Positions 47,495-56,284 are shown, counted from the stretch's first letter. The stretch: 64,000 nucleotides of DNA from Streptomyces asoensis (GCF_016860545.1 NZ_BNEB01000002.1:1860001-1924000), one strand, 5' to 3'. Notes: a model not told the origin generated them from the sequence alone. Made by a program: numbers and translations.

Positions 47495-49473
47495 CGTGTG
47501 GTCCCCCTGGACGGTGGTGCGGCGGGCGGGTGCAGGCCCTGAGCCGTGGAGATCTTCTGGAGCAGAAGCCTGGTTGTCGCGGCACCGGAAGCCCGATCGC
47601 CGGGAGCCGCGGGCTCTACGGTTCGGGCTGCCGCGTACAGGGCCGCGAGGGTGCTGCCGTTCCGGCCGGCGGAATCGACCAGCAGGAAGAGCAGCCGGTC
47701 GCGATGGCTGTCCACGACACAGGCCGCGTGCAGCCATCGTTCGGCGTACGGTCGCCAGTGCGCCTGCGGGAGCCGGGTGAATGCTTCCGACCAGCCTGTC
47801 ACCGTGCAGTCCTGGACGCCCTTCTCGTCGATGAGCGGATGCGCTGCGCCCGCCGGGTCCGTGAGCGCCATGGGGTCGCAGATCCGCAGAAAGAGGCGGG
47901 CGTCGATGGTGGGTGAGGCCGAGAGACGCGTGACGCGGTCGAGCAGGAGGCGGCGGAGCCGGGAACTGGTCGCCGAGAGGCGGCACAAGGCGTCCAGAGC
48001 GGGCGTCGCGCCGCGTTCCCGGCGTGCGAGGTGGTGCAGACGCGTCACCGCCTGGTCGGGGTGAGTCGGTGCGATCACGTCGGTGCAGGCCCGCAGAAGG
48101 ACATGTGCGAGATTCCCGCTCAGTGGCTTGTCCTTGCACCAGGTGTAGACGAGCATCCGCAGACTCCGGCCATAGCGAGGGTCGCGGAGACCGCAGGCCA
48201 GTGCGTCCACCGCGGCCGCCAGTCGGACACGGCTCGCGGGTGCACTGCTCCACTTCTCCGCCAGAAGCGCCAGATCGAGTCCTCGACCGGTGCGCACGTA
48301 CTGTTCGGCGAGCCGGCCGACCAGTCTCGTGCGCAGCTCCGCGCTGAGATGCGGATCGTCCAGCTCTGTGCTCTCGGCGGTCCAGATGCCGAACCGGTGC
48401 CGCAGATCGGGCATGTGGTCCCAGAAGTGGGCCCGGACCGCGACGTCATAGTCCAGTTTGCCGAAGCGCACATGGCCGTCCGGCCGGGCTGCCGCACCGA
48501 TCTCCGTCAAGCGCTGGGCCAGGTCGGGGCCTTCGAGCGCAGGCATCTCGTCCTGAGGCGTGTCGTGGACGGTGAGCATGAGTGCGGCGCCCTGGTGGAC
48601 GAGGTCGGCGTGCGCGCCGTGGAACATGGCGGTGGCGAACAGCAGCGCGCGCTGAGGTGCGGCGCACAGTGTGGCGACACAATCCGCGACCTCCTTGCGC
48701 CACGCGCTGTGTGCACGCGAGTTCTTGCACCAGGTGGCGAAGCCGTCTCGATCCGGAGCTGCCGCACGGGCTCGGCGGACGCGGTCGGCGAAGTGAGCGA
48801 TCTCCTCCATCGGGGGCTGCTCTGCCAGGAACTCGTCCAGCGCGGGGGCGGGGAGCCGGAACTCCTCGTACGGTACGCGGTGGAGCCGTAGATGCCGCCG
48901 GAAGACTTCCATGGCAGGGGGACGGGCGATATCGGCCCGGTAGGGTTGCAGATGAGACTCCAGGCCGCCGTCGTGCGGCATGACGACCACGAGATGTGCC
49001 CCTTGTTCCAGTACGGCCTTGCGCAGTGCTGACAGGTCCCGGCGAGTCTGCGCCCATTGGGTGATGTCCGCCTCGGCAAGGTTCAGCAGCAGCCGGTCAC
49101 CCGCGCCGACGAGACCGGGGCCGGTGAGGGCACCCTCCTCCTCACCGGGCAGAAGCTCGCGGAAGATACCCGCGGTTCGCTGAACCTCGTACAGCAGGAC
49201 GCGCGCAGCCGCGGTCCTGCCGCTGCCCGGAGCGCCGCTCAGGATCACGGTGCTGCTGCCATGGAGTACCCGGCGTGCCGTGCTCATTCCTGTGGGGTCG
49301 ACGAACTGCTGCCGCAGGAGCCGCAGCTGGTCATCGGCGATCCGGCGCGGACTTCGGGTGGTGGCCTCCTGTTCGGCAAGGCCCACATTGACGGTGTAGC
49401 TGTAGAAGTCGCCGGAACCGGAGTGGACTTGACCGCCGGGCTGCTCGATGTGCGTGGTGAAGGTCTCGCTCAC
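47491..49473 (-). CDS. STAND-like P-loop protein with N-terminal amyloid-like motif
   Basis: A 660-residue soluble protein from GTG 49473, overlapping the TIR stop (GTGA). Residues 13-24 read GGQVHSGSGDFY, matching AGPVHSGRGNIY in the TIR protein. A conserved segment (RRIADDQLRLLRQQFV) leads to the P-loop GAPGSGRT (80-87), in which the usual Lys is Arg. A Walker B-like strand (DRLLLNLAEAD) follows. The C-terminal ~350 residues are helical and may be repeat-like. I read it as a sensor/NTPase relative of STAND proteins that passes a signal to the TIR effector by motif contact. No NACHT or NB-ARC label can be given safely. Confidence 0.78.
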   Translation of the reverse strand: MSETFTTHIEQPGGQVHSGSGDFYSYTVNVGLAEQEATTRSPRRIADDQLRLLRQQFVDPTGMSTARRVLHGSSTVILSGAPGSGRTAAARVLLYEVQRTAGIFRELLPGEEEGALTGPGLVGAGDRLLLNLAEADITQWAQTRRDLSALRKAVLEQGAHLVVVMPHDGGLESHLQPYRADIARPPAMEVFRRHLRLHRVPYEEFRLPAPALDEFLAEQPPMEEIAHFADRVRRARAAAPDRDGFATWCKNSRAHSAWRKEVADCVATLCAAPQRALLFATAMFHGAHADLVHQGAALMLTVHDTPQDEMPALEGPDLAQRLTEIGAAARPDGHVRFGKLDYDVAVRAHFWDHMPDLRHRFGIWTAESTELDDPHLSAELRTRLVGRLAEQYVRTGRGLDLALLAEKWSSAPASRVRLAAAVDALACGLRDPRYGRSLRMLVYTWCKDKPLSGNLAHVLLRACTDVIAPTHPDQAVTRLHHLARRERGATPALDALCRLSATSSRLRRLLLDRVTRLSASPTIDARLFLRICDPMALTDPAGAAHPLIDEKGVQDCTVTGWSEAFTRLPQAHWRPYAERWLHAACVVDSHRDRLLFLLVDSAGRNGSTLAALYAAARTVEPAAPGDRASGAATTRLLLQKISTAQGLHPPAAPPSRGTTR

Positions 49474-50225
49474 CGTTCGTCGTCCCCGGAGCTGCCCGTG
49501 TCACCGAAGCGATGCCGGATGTCGCCGCGGTGATCGCCCTCGATGTTGGTCATGCCGTCGCCCGAGTAGTGCCGGCCACCGGAGACATGGTGCGAGTTCT
49601 GATAGATGTTCCCGCGGCCCGAATGAACGGGACCGGCCGACCCGTTGATCACTGTGCTGTTCAGGTCTCCGGCGAAGTCCCGGCTCTGTACGGCCGTTCC
49701 GGAGACGGTGCCGGTCGAGTTGGACACGGAACCGGGATCGGGTGGCGCTGCCTCGGCGTGCTCGAGGTCGTACAGCTCGGGGACCATCTCGGCCACCAGG
49801 TCGCCCAGGCGCTTGAGGTCGGCTTCAGCGTTCTGCGTGTCCAGCCGTACGGACTGCAGTTCGGCCAGCCTGGCCAGTTCGTCCGGCAGCCGTTCCTTGC
49901 TGAGGCGTTCCGTCCGCCTGCCGGCGAGGACGGGCACGACGGGAACCCCGCAGTCGAACGCCTCCATGATCTCCTTGCGGACCCAGTCTTCCGCATCATG
50001 CAGCCGGGACTGGAAGTTGAGCCAGTCGGGCCCGATCACCACCAGAACCAGCGCGCTACGACGCACGCCCATGAGAAGGGCGTCGGGGTATGCGGACCCC
50101 GGCGGGATCGAGTGCGAAGCGCGGAACGCCCGGTCCTTGCCGAATCGGTTGGCGAGCTCGTTGTCGATGAGGGCGGCGATGTCATTGCCGTCCCCCGTGC
50201 GGTAGTTGATGAACACGTCGGGCAT
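49470..50225 (-). CDS. TIR-domain effector with two C-terminal amyloid-like motifs
   Basis: A 251-residue protein from ATG 50225. Residues 1-155 are a TIR domain: DVFINYRTGDG in strand A, the BB-loop region SIPPGSAYPD, VLVVIGPDW, and Glu85 in DWVRKEI at the position of the NADase glutamate. Bacterial TIR domains degrade or rearrange NAD during phage defence. After a Pro linker come two Gly/Gln/Asn-rich motifs, 171-189 (GTVSGTAVQSRDFAGDL) and 197-210 (AGPVHSGRGNIYQN). The first matches the small protein (45959-46393), the second the P-loop protein N-terminus. The protein ends in a His/Gly/Asp-rich tail. Confidence 0.88.
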   Translation of the reverse strand: MPDVFINYRTGDGNDIAALIDNELANRFGKDRAFRASHSIPPGSAYPDALLMGVRRSALVLVVIGPDWLNFQSRLHDAEDWVRKEIMEAFDCGVPVVPVLAGRRTERLSKERLPDELARLAELQSVRLDTQNAEADLKRLGDLVAEMVPELYDLEHAEAAPPDPGSVSNSTGTVSGTAVQSRDFAGDLNSTVINGSAGPVHSGRGNIYQNSHHVSGGRHYSGDGMTNIEGDHRGDIRHRFGDTGSSGDDER

Positions 50226-50237
50226 GTGAGAGTCCTT

Positions 50238-51536
50238 TCAGGAAAAAGGAAGTCGGGACAGCACCGCCAGACGGGGCCCCAGCCGTCGCACCGCGGTGTG
50301 GGTGGAGTGGCGGGCCAGGACACGGGAGAGGCGACGCAGGTCGATCGTCACGGTGGCGGACCGTACGGCCGTGACCCCGTCGAGCAGTGGCGCCACCAGG
50401 TCGCAGGCATGGTCGATCTCGCCGTGCGACGCGTATGCCAGGGCCCGCCGTACGCCATAACGCACCTGCGTGCGTACGGCGTCAGGTGAGACCAGAGCGA
50501 GTTGCCGGTCCAGCTCTTCGGCAGCCCGGCCCGCCTCACCGAGGTCGAACAGGCACCATCCCGTGACCATGCCGACCGAATCGGGCAGGTGCATGCTGCC
50601 GATCACCGGAGTGTCATGGTCGATCTCCTGACGGGCCAGCAGGGTTCGGGCACGGTCCAGAGCACGCATGCAAGCGTCGCTGTCGCCGGCAAGAGCGTGT
50701 CCTTGTGCTTCGCGCTGCGCCGCCAGCCCGCGGATCCGCGTGGGAAGCGTGTCGCTCTGTGCCCGGCGTGCGAGCGAGACGGTCTGCTCGGCGTCGTCCT
50801 GGTAGAGCGTGACCAGGGCTCGCCGGACCAGAGCGTATCCGGCCAGTGCCCGGTCGCCGCCGGCCGCGGCCAGGTCCACCGCACGCTGCGTCCACCACAG
50901 CGCTGCCTGCTCGTTGCCCGTCTCCTGGACGAGCCAGCCCACGTACTCGGCATACCGGGAACCCAGCGCCAGCAATTCCCGTCGGGTGCGCGCATCCACG
51001 TGTGCGGACAACTCCCGCAGCGTGTGGGTCTGCGCTATCAGGCCAGGCAGCAAGATCCCGGGCTCAGCGCTCTGGCCGAGCCGCCGGTAGTGAGTGAACA
51101 GGGAACGCGACGCGTCCAGCATCCCCGCCCCCACGCCGCCGGTCGGTGACACGGGGATTTGGCCACCTGTGCGCCAGGTCATCAAGGAAGCCGCCCCGGC
51201 ACCCACGACCTGCCGTCGCCCCACGGGCTGGAACCCGCCCGAGCCGTCCGGTGAAAGCTGCATCACCCACTCCTCCTCGTCGACCCCGTGCGGAGCCGGT
51301 TCCTTCGGGACGTCGCCGACGGTCAAGGCGACCAAAGAGATCAGTGCTCCGCCGGCGTGGAGGGCCGCGTCGCACAGCCGAGCCAGATCACGGCTGGGTG
51401 CTTTGATGCCTCGCTCGACCTTGCTCAGCTGCGCTTTGCTGTAGTGCACGGCGGAAGCCAATGCGGTGAGACTCAATCCGGCGTCCAGACGCCGCTTCCT
51501 CAGCTCTTCACCGAACTCGCTGGATGGCTGTGGCAC
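50238..51536 (-). CDS. XRE-type regulator with TPR-like C-terminal domain
   Basis: A 432-residue protein from GTG 51536, five bases after GGAGG. The N-terminal Cro/C1 helix-turn-helix (LDAGLSLTALASAVHYSKAQ) is followed by an acidic linker and about seven TPR-like helical repeats (for example ALWWTQRAVDLAAAGGDRAL). This layout is common in Streptomyces regulators of the WhiJ/AbaA-like type. As the first gene, 12 bases before the TIR gene, it probably controls the operon. Confidence 0.85.
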   Translation of the reverse strand: MPQPSSEFGEELRKRRLDAGLSLTALASAVHYSKAQLSKVERGIKAPSRDLARLCDAALHAGGALISLVALTVGDVPKEPAPHGVDEEEWVMQLSPDGSGGFQPVGRRQVVGAGAASLMTWRTGGQIPVSPTGGVGAGMLDASRSLFTHYRRLGQSAEPGILLPGLIAQTHTLRELSAHVDARTRRELLALGSRYAEYVGWLVQETGNEQAALWWTQRAVDLAAAGGDRALAGYALVRRALVTLYQDDAEQTVSLARRAQSDTLPTRIRGLAAQREAQGHALAGDSDACMRALDRARTLLARQEIDHDTPVIGSMHLPDSVGMVTGWCLFDLGEAGRAAEELDRQLALVSPDAVRTQVRYGVRRALAYASHGEIDHACDLVAPLLDGVTAVRSATVTIDLRRLSRVLARHSTHTAVRRLGPRLAVLSRLPFS

Positions 51537-51915
51537 GGAAACCTCCAGGACCGTCCGTCCAGGTGCAGAGGCCCGTCGCACGAAAGAGTGCGGCACCCCA
51601 GGCTGGCCGGACAAGGCGGATGGCACTGTTTCCCGTTTCCTCTCCCCTGACGGGAGGCGGTACGCACAGCGGGAGGGACCGGCCGGACCACGTCACTGTT
51701 CGGCCCCTCGAAGTCGTGTCCGACCGCGTTCCGGGCCGTTCCGGGCAGCCGTTCGCGCTACGCCCGCAAATGGCCTCGTACCCTTCGGGCAACCGGAAAC
51801 CTGGAGGGCCCGACAACAAGTTGGAAAGGAGGAACCCGGGCAAGGTCTGCAAGGGCAGGCCGGACGCTGATCCTCCCCGAATCCCGAACCGTGTCCCGGT
51901 GTTCGCCGCCGTCGG
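51537..51915. other. Promoter region of the TIR operon
   Basis: About 380 bases without a supported gene. Two direct repeats GTTCCGGGC at 51728-51736 and 51738-51746 (10-base period, same face of the helix) may be a binding site for the XRE-type regulator. A ribosome-site-like AAAGGAGGAA at 51826 has no start codon after it. Confidence 0.45.
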
Positions 51916-52764
51916 TCACAGGGCGGTGGCGGCGCGGACCAGGCCTGCTACTGCCGTCGAGCGGCTGTGCGGTGGCCAGGCGATGACCGTGGTGACGTGG
52001 GCGGCGTCGAGGACCGGTACGGCGGTGAGGTCCTCGCGCAGGCCGGTGCGGCCCGACTCCGGCACGACCGCGCAGGCGCGGCCGAGGGCGATGAGCTGGG
52101 TGAGTTGCGTGTGGTCGCGCACCTGCGGTCCGGGGCCGTCCGGGAAGGTGCCGTCAGGGCCGGGCCAGCGGGGCAGGGGGAGGTCGGGAAGGCCGGTGAC
52201 CTCGGCGAGCCGCACCTGGGGGCGGGCGCCGAGCGGGTGGCCCGCCGGGAGGATCACGACCTGACCCTCGGAGTGCAGTTCCTCGGTGTCGAAGCCGGCC
52301 GTGTCGTCGAACGGCCGGTGCAGCAGGGCCACGTCGGCCCGGCCGTCGTGCAGCAACCGTGTCTGCTCGCCCGGCCCGCACAGCGCCACGTCCACGGTGA
52401 CGGCGCCGGGCTCGGCGGCGTAGGCGTCGAGGAGTTTCGCGAGCAGTTCGCCGGAGGCGCCCGCCTTCGCGGCCAGGACCACGGCGGGGCGGCCGGTCGC
52501 CGCGAGAGCGGCCCGTCGCGTGCGCCGTTCGGCGGCCTCCACGGCGTCCAGCGCCGCCCGGGCCTCCCGCAGCAGGACCGCCCCCGCGTCGGTCAGGCTG
52601 ACACCCCTGCTGCCGCGTTCCAGCAGGAGCGTGCCCAGGCGCCGTTCGAGCCCGCCGATCGCCCGCGACAGCGGGGGCTGGGCGATCCCGAGCCGCCGCG
52701 CGGCCCGGCCGAAGTGCAACTCTTCGGCTACCGCGACGAAGTACCGCAGCTCACGTGTCTCCAC
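51916..52764 (-). CDS. LysR-family transcriptional regulator
   Basis: A 282-residue regulator from GTG 52764. The winged helix is typical (ELRYFVAVAEELHFGRAARR, then LGIAQPPLSRAI), followed by a substrate-binding domain (VLAAKAGASGELLAKLLDAY). A TAGGCT box on this strand (52771-52776) lies six bases before the GTG, so the message is likely leaderless. It is divergent from an SDR gene, with a T-N11-A palindrome between, and should activate that gene. Confidence 0.92.
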   Translation of the reverse strand: METRELRYFVAVAEELHFGRAARRLGIAQPPLSRAIGGLERRLGTLLLERGSRGVSLTDAGAVLLREARAALDAVEAAERRTRRAALAATGRPAVVLAAKAGASGELLAKLLDAYAAEPGAVTVDVALCGPGEQTRLLHDGRADVALLHRPFDDTAGFDTEELHSEGQVVILPAGHPLGARPQVRLAEVTGLPDLPLPRWPGPDGTFPDGPGPQVRDHTQLTQLIALGRACAVVPESGRTGLREDLTAVPVLDAAHVTTVIAWPPHSRSTAVAGLVRAATAL

Positions 52765-52792
52765 CCCGCCAGCCTAACCGGGACGACCAGGA

Positions 52793-52813
52793 GCGATACC
52801 CGGGCGGTATCGC
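52793..52813. promoter_or_regulatory. LysR-type operator between lysR and SDR genes
   Basis: GCGATACC-CGGGC-GGTATCGC is a perfect inverted repeat with 8-base arms, and it contains the LysR T-N11-A pattern. It lies 29 bases from the regulator start and 56 bases before the SDR start. Confidence 0.75.
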
Positions 52814-52868
52814 CGTCCACCCAGTCGGTCTTGGACGCCCTGCCCGACGGGGGAGAAGTATCGAGGTC

Positions 52869-53609
52869 ATGAGTGAGACGAACACCGTGAACAACAAGGT
52901 CGCGCTGGTGACCGGGGCCAACAAGGGCATCGGCTACGAGATCGCCGCCGGGCTCGGCGCCCTCGGCTGGTCCGTCGGAGTCGGCGCGCGCGACGAGGAG
53001 CGGCGCGAGGCCGCCGTGGACAAGCTGCGCGCGGCCGGAGCCGACGCGTTCGGCGTGCCGCTGGACGTGACCGACGACGCCAGTGTGACAGCGGCGGCCC
53101 GGCTGCTGGAGGAGCGGGCCGGGCGGCTCGACGCGCTCGTCAACAACGCGGGGATCACCGGCGGCGGACCGCAGGAGCCCACCACGGTCGACGTGGACCG
53201 GGTACGGGCGGCGGTGGAGACCAACGTGATCGGCGTCATCCGCGTCACCAACGCCCTGCTCCCTCTGCTGCGCCGCTCGCGGTCGCCGCGGATCGTGAAC
53301 GTCTCCAGCAGCGTCGGCTCCCTCACGCTCCAGACCACGCCCGGCGTCGACGTGGGCCCCATCGCCGTCGCCTACGCACCGTCGAAGACGTTCCTCAACG
53401 CCGTCACCGTGCAGTACGCCAAGGAACTGGCCGGCACCGACATCCTGATCAACGCCGTCTGCCCCGGTTATACGGCGACGGACCTCAACGGCTTCCGCGG
53501 AGTGCGCACCCCCCAACAGGGCGCGGTCGCCGCGATCCGACTGGCCACCATCGCGGACGACGGCCCGACGGGCCACTTCTTCGACGACGAGGGGGAGGTC
53601 CCCTGGTAA
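52869..53609 (+). CDS. Short-chain dehydrogenase/reductase
   Basis: A 246-residue NAD(P)-dependent oxidoreductase from ATG 52869. The cofactor motif TGANKGIG, NNAG and the active-site pattern YAPSKTF are present, with catalytic Ser in NVSSSVGS. It is closest in style to plant carbonyl-reductase-like SDRs (ANKGIGYEIA). Expression is probably controlled by the divergent LysR regulator. The substrate is unknown. Confidence 0.9.
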   Translation: MSETNTVNNKVALVTGANKGIGYEIAAGLGALGWSVGVGARDEERREAAVDKLRAAGADAFGVPLDVTDDASVTAAARLLEERAGRLDALVNNAGITGGGPQEPTTVDVDRVRAAVETNVIGVIRVTNALLPLLRRSRSPRIVNVSSSVGSLTLQTTPGVDVGPIAVAYAPSKTFLNAVTVQYAKELAGTDILINAVCPGYTATDLNGFRGVRTPQQGAVAAIRLATIADDGPTGHFFDDEGEVPW

Positions 53610-53733
53610 CACCCCTCCGGCGCGCGCCGCCTCGGTGGGACGGCGTACACGCGCCTTGATGGCTGGTGGCGTGACGAGGTGCCGGGGCGGCCCTTCCACC
53701 GGCCCTCTTGCCGCCCGCCGGTCCCCCTCGGGG

Positions 53734-54204
53734 TCAGCTTGCTGCCTTTTTGAGGAGGGTGGTGATCTGGTCTTCGAGGGCCGGGGTCAGTTCCGTCAGG
53801 GCGTAGGCGATCGGCCACATGGTGCCGTCGTCCAGGGCGGCCTGGTCGCTGAAGCCGAGCGTGGCGTAGCGGGACTTGAACTTCTGCGCGCTCTGGAAGT
53901 GGCAGACGACCTTGCCGTCCCTGGCGTACGCGGGCATCCCGTACCAGAGCTTGGGTGCGAGGTGCGGTGCGGTCGCCTTCACGAGGGCGTGGATCCGCTC
54001 GGCGAGGACCCGGTCGGCCTCCGGCATCTCGGCGATCTTGGCCAGCACGTCCTGCTCGGCCGCGGCCTCCTTCTCCTCCCGGGACGAACCCCGTCGCGCC
54101 GCCGCCTTCCGCTGTTCCAGCGCGTGCTCCTTCATCGCCGCCCTCTCGTCGGCGCTGAACGCGGTGTTTGCGGAGTTGTCGGCGGACGACTGCGTGGACT
54201 GCAT
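53734..54204 (-). CDS. DUF1801-family protein
   Basis: A 156-residue protein from ATG 54204, 6-10 bases after a weak AGG-containing site. The second half matches the DUF1801/YdhG-like fold (ALVKATAPHLAPKLWYGMPA, then FHFQSAQKF-like CHFQSAQKFKSRYATLGF). The first 60 residues are charged and helical. The biochemical role is unknown; relatives accompany stress and VOC-type genes such as the one upstream. Confidence 0.78.
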   Translation of the reverse strand: MQSTQSSADNSANTAFSADERAAMKEHALEQRKAAARRGSSREEKEAAAEQDVLAKIAEMPEADRVLAERIHALVKATAPHLAPKLWYGMPAYARDGKVVCHFQSAQKFKSRYATLGFSDQAALDDGTMWPIAYALTELTPALEDQITTLLKKAAS

Positions 54205-54216
54205 GGCAGGTTTCCT

Positions 54217-54250
54217 CTCGTACAGGGATACGGCTCGTACAGGGATACGG
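54217..54250. repeat. Tandem duplication of 17 bases
   Basis: CTCGTACAGGGATACGG occurs twice in direct succession (54217-54233 and 54234-54250), just before the DUF1801 gene start on the minus strand. It may be a recent slippage duplication in the upstream region. Confidence 0.85.
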
Positions 54251-54313
54251 CGGGATGGCGCAGGACAGGGGTGGGGCGTGACGATGGTCGCCGGGGCGTG
54301 CCGGAGGCGCGGG

Positions 54314-54943
54314 CTACTCCCAGGTGAAACCGTCCGGGTCGGTGAAGGGGGCGCCGGCGCCGGCGAGGACGACGCGGTGCGAGCCGTCGCCGTCGGCGGG
54401 GACGCCGAGGTCCTTGGCGAGGCCGCTGCGCTTGTACAGGGCCAGCTTCAGGGCGCCGGACCCGTCGGAGGCGAACTCGGCGTACTTGCCGCCGAAGCTC
54501 TTGGCCACGGTGAGACCCTGGCCGACGTAGAAACGCTTGGTCGCCTTGACGTCCTCGACACCGAGCAGGAGGACCATCTCGTCGATCCGGCGGGTGGCCG
54601 GGCCGGTGTCCTTCTTGGCCGACGTCGCGATCTTCCAGATCGTCCCGTCGGGGGCCTGGACGACGCCGCCGTAGCCCCACAGCGACTTCGCCGCGGGCTT
54701 GAGCACGGTCGCGCCGGCGTCCACGGCCGCTCGGAGGAAGCCGTCGACCGTGGCGGGCCCGGACACCGTCAGCGCCAGGGTGAAGCCCCGGAAGCCGGTC
54801 GCGGTCGCCGCGGAGGCCTTCAGCCGCAGGTGGTCGGCCACCCCGAAGGCGGTGTAGAAGCGCTGGGCGGCCTCGAGGTCGGCCACTTCGAGGGTGACGG
54901 ACGCGAGGAACGTGTGGGACGCGGTGGAAGCGGTGGTTGCCAT
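54314..54943 (-). CDS. Glyoxalase/VOC-family protein, two-domain
   Basis: A 209-residue protein from ATG 54943, after AAGGAC and a TAGCGT box on this strand (54951-54956). It contains two betaalpha-beta-beta-beta modules of the vicinal oxygen chelate fold (VTLEVADLEAAQRFYTAFGV and LLLGVEDVKATKRFYVGQGL). Typical metal ligands are not clear, so it may bind a ligand rather than catalyse. Function unknown. Confidence 0.82.
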   Translation of the reverse strand: MATTASTASHTFLASVTLEVADLEAAQRFYTAFGVADHLRLKASAATATGFRGFTLALTVSGPATVDGFLRAAVDAGATVLKPAAKSLWGYGGVVQAPDGTIWKIATSAKKDTGPATRRIDEMVLLLGVEDVKATKRFYVGQGLTVAKSFGGKYAEFASDGSGALKLALYKRSGLAKDLGVPADGDGSHRVVLAGAGAPFTDPDGFTWE

Positions 54944-55032
54944 GTCCTTCACGCTAGGGGGTGCCGGGTGGCCGGCGCTTCTCGAATCCTGACCGGTGTC
55001 GGGCGTTCGCCGTCCACCCCTGCCGGCCCCGG

Positions 55033-56199
55033 TCACAGGCCGCCCGTGTTGAGCAGCCGGTTGGGGGTGTCGGAGCGGACCCCGCGCAGGACGCCACGGG
55101 TGGCCGTGTGATCGAGCCAGACGTGGACCTCGCGGGCCGTGGCACGGGGATGGGCGGACAGGTACAGGGCGATCACGCCGGTCGCGTGAGGTGCGGCCCA
55201 GGACGTGGCGCCGCCCTCCTCGGTGACCGTGCCGCCACCGGCCAGCGCGGCGGTGACCTTCTGACCGGGGGCGTACAGGTCGACGCATCGCCCGTAGCCC
55301 GACCCGTAGGAGCCGCTGTCGCTCCACGCCCGGTCGTTCGACGTCGAGGCCGCCACCACGATCGTGCCGGGGACGCCGGCGGGGGAGTGCTTGCAGGCGT
55401 CGTCATGGAAGTTGCCGGCCGACACCACCGTCGGGATCCCGGCGGCGACCATGGCCTTCACGGCGGACTCCAGGGCCGGCGACCGGTGGTCGAGGTTGAG
55501 CGACATGTTCACCACGGCGGGCTTCTGGGCGTGCGCCGTGACCCACTTGACCGACTTCACCAGGGCCGCTTCGGCCGCCGCCGGGGACCCGCCGCCCTCG
55601 CTCTCGCACAGCACGCCCTGGACCCGCACGAGTTCCGCCTTCGGCGCCACCCCGTACTTCGCTCCGCCGATGACGCCCGCGACGAACGTGCCGTGACCGA
55701 GCCCGTCCTCGCCGAAGCAGTCGCCGGAGTCCTTCGGGCCCAGGAAGTCGGCGCCGAGCTTGGCGCGTCCGCCGAACTCCTTGTGCCCGATGTCCATCCC
55801 GGTGTCGATCACATAGACGTGGACGCCCTTGCCCGTGGCCCTGGTGGTGAGCTTCCCGTTCAGTGGCCGCGAACGCTGGTCGAGGATGTCGAGATTCCAG
55901 GGGACGTGCCGGGTGAGGGGCGGCGTCGCGTTCGCCGACAGCGCCCCCACGTCGTCGGACGACGAGCCGTGCTCGGACGACGCCCCCGACTGCCCTTCGG
56001 CCGAGCCGGTGGAACCGGTCAAGCCGGTGGTGTCGGTCGAGCTGGTCGACCCGGTCGACTTGCTCGACCCCGTTGGCGCCCCGCCGCTCTCGGACGTCGT
56101 GTCGCCCTTTCCCCCGCAGCCCGCCACCCCGAGCACCGTCGTCATGGCCACCACGATGAGACCGGCCTTCGTCATGTTCCGCGCCACCACGTCCCCCAT
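55033..56199 (-). CDS. Subtilisin-like (S8) serine protease lipoprotein
   Basis: A protein of about 388 residues; ATG 56199 follows AGGGGA but nearby GTG codons are possible. The signal ends in the lipobox GVAGC (Cys28), so it is membrane-anchored outside. A Ser/Thr/Gly-rich linker (about 30-95) leads to the protease domain, with Asp132 (VIDTGMD), His169 (GHGT) and Ser333. The nucleophile motif reads GATSWAAPH instead of the usual GTSMAAPH. The domain resembles the proteinase K group. Anchoring by lipid rather than full secretion is uncommon for the family. Confidence 0.87.
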   Translation of the reverse strand: MGDVVARNMTKAGLIVVAMTTVLGVAGCGGKGDTTSESGGAPTGSSKSTGSTSSTDTTGLTGSTGSAEGQSGASSEHGSSSDDVGALSANATPPLTRHVPWNLDILDQRSRPLNGKLTTRATGKGVHVYVIDTGMDIGHKEFGGRAKLGADFLGPKDSGDCFGEDGLGHGTFVAGVIGGAKYGVAPKAELVRVQGVLCESEGGGSPAAAEAALVKSVKWVTAHAQKPAVVNMSLNLDHRSPALESAVKAMVAAGIPTVVSAGNFHDDACKHSPAGVPGTIVVAASTSNDRAWSDSGSYGSGYGRCVDLYAPGQKVTAALAGGGTVTEEGGATSWAAPHATGVIALYLSAHPRATAREVHVWLDHTATRGVLRGVRSDTPNRLLNTGGL

Positions 56200-56284
56200 T
56201 CCCCTGCCGCGTACACAGTCGGCGCACAAGACGGCCACGGAAGCCGAACGGTTCCCGTGGACGCCCGCGCCCGAGGGCGGGGAG

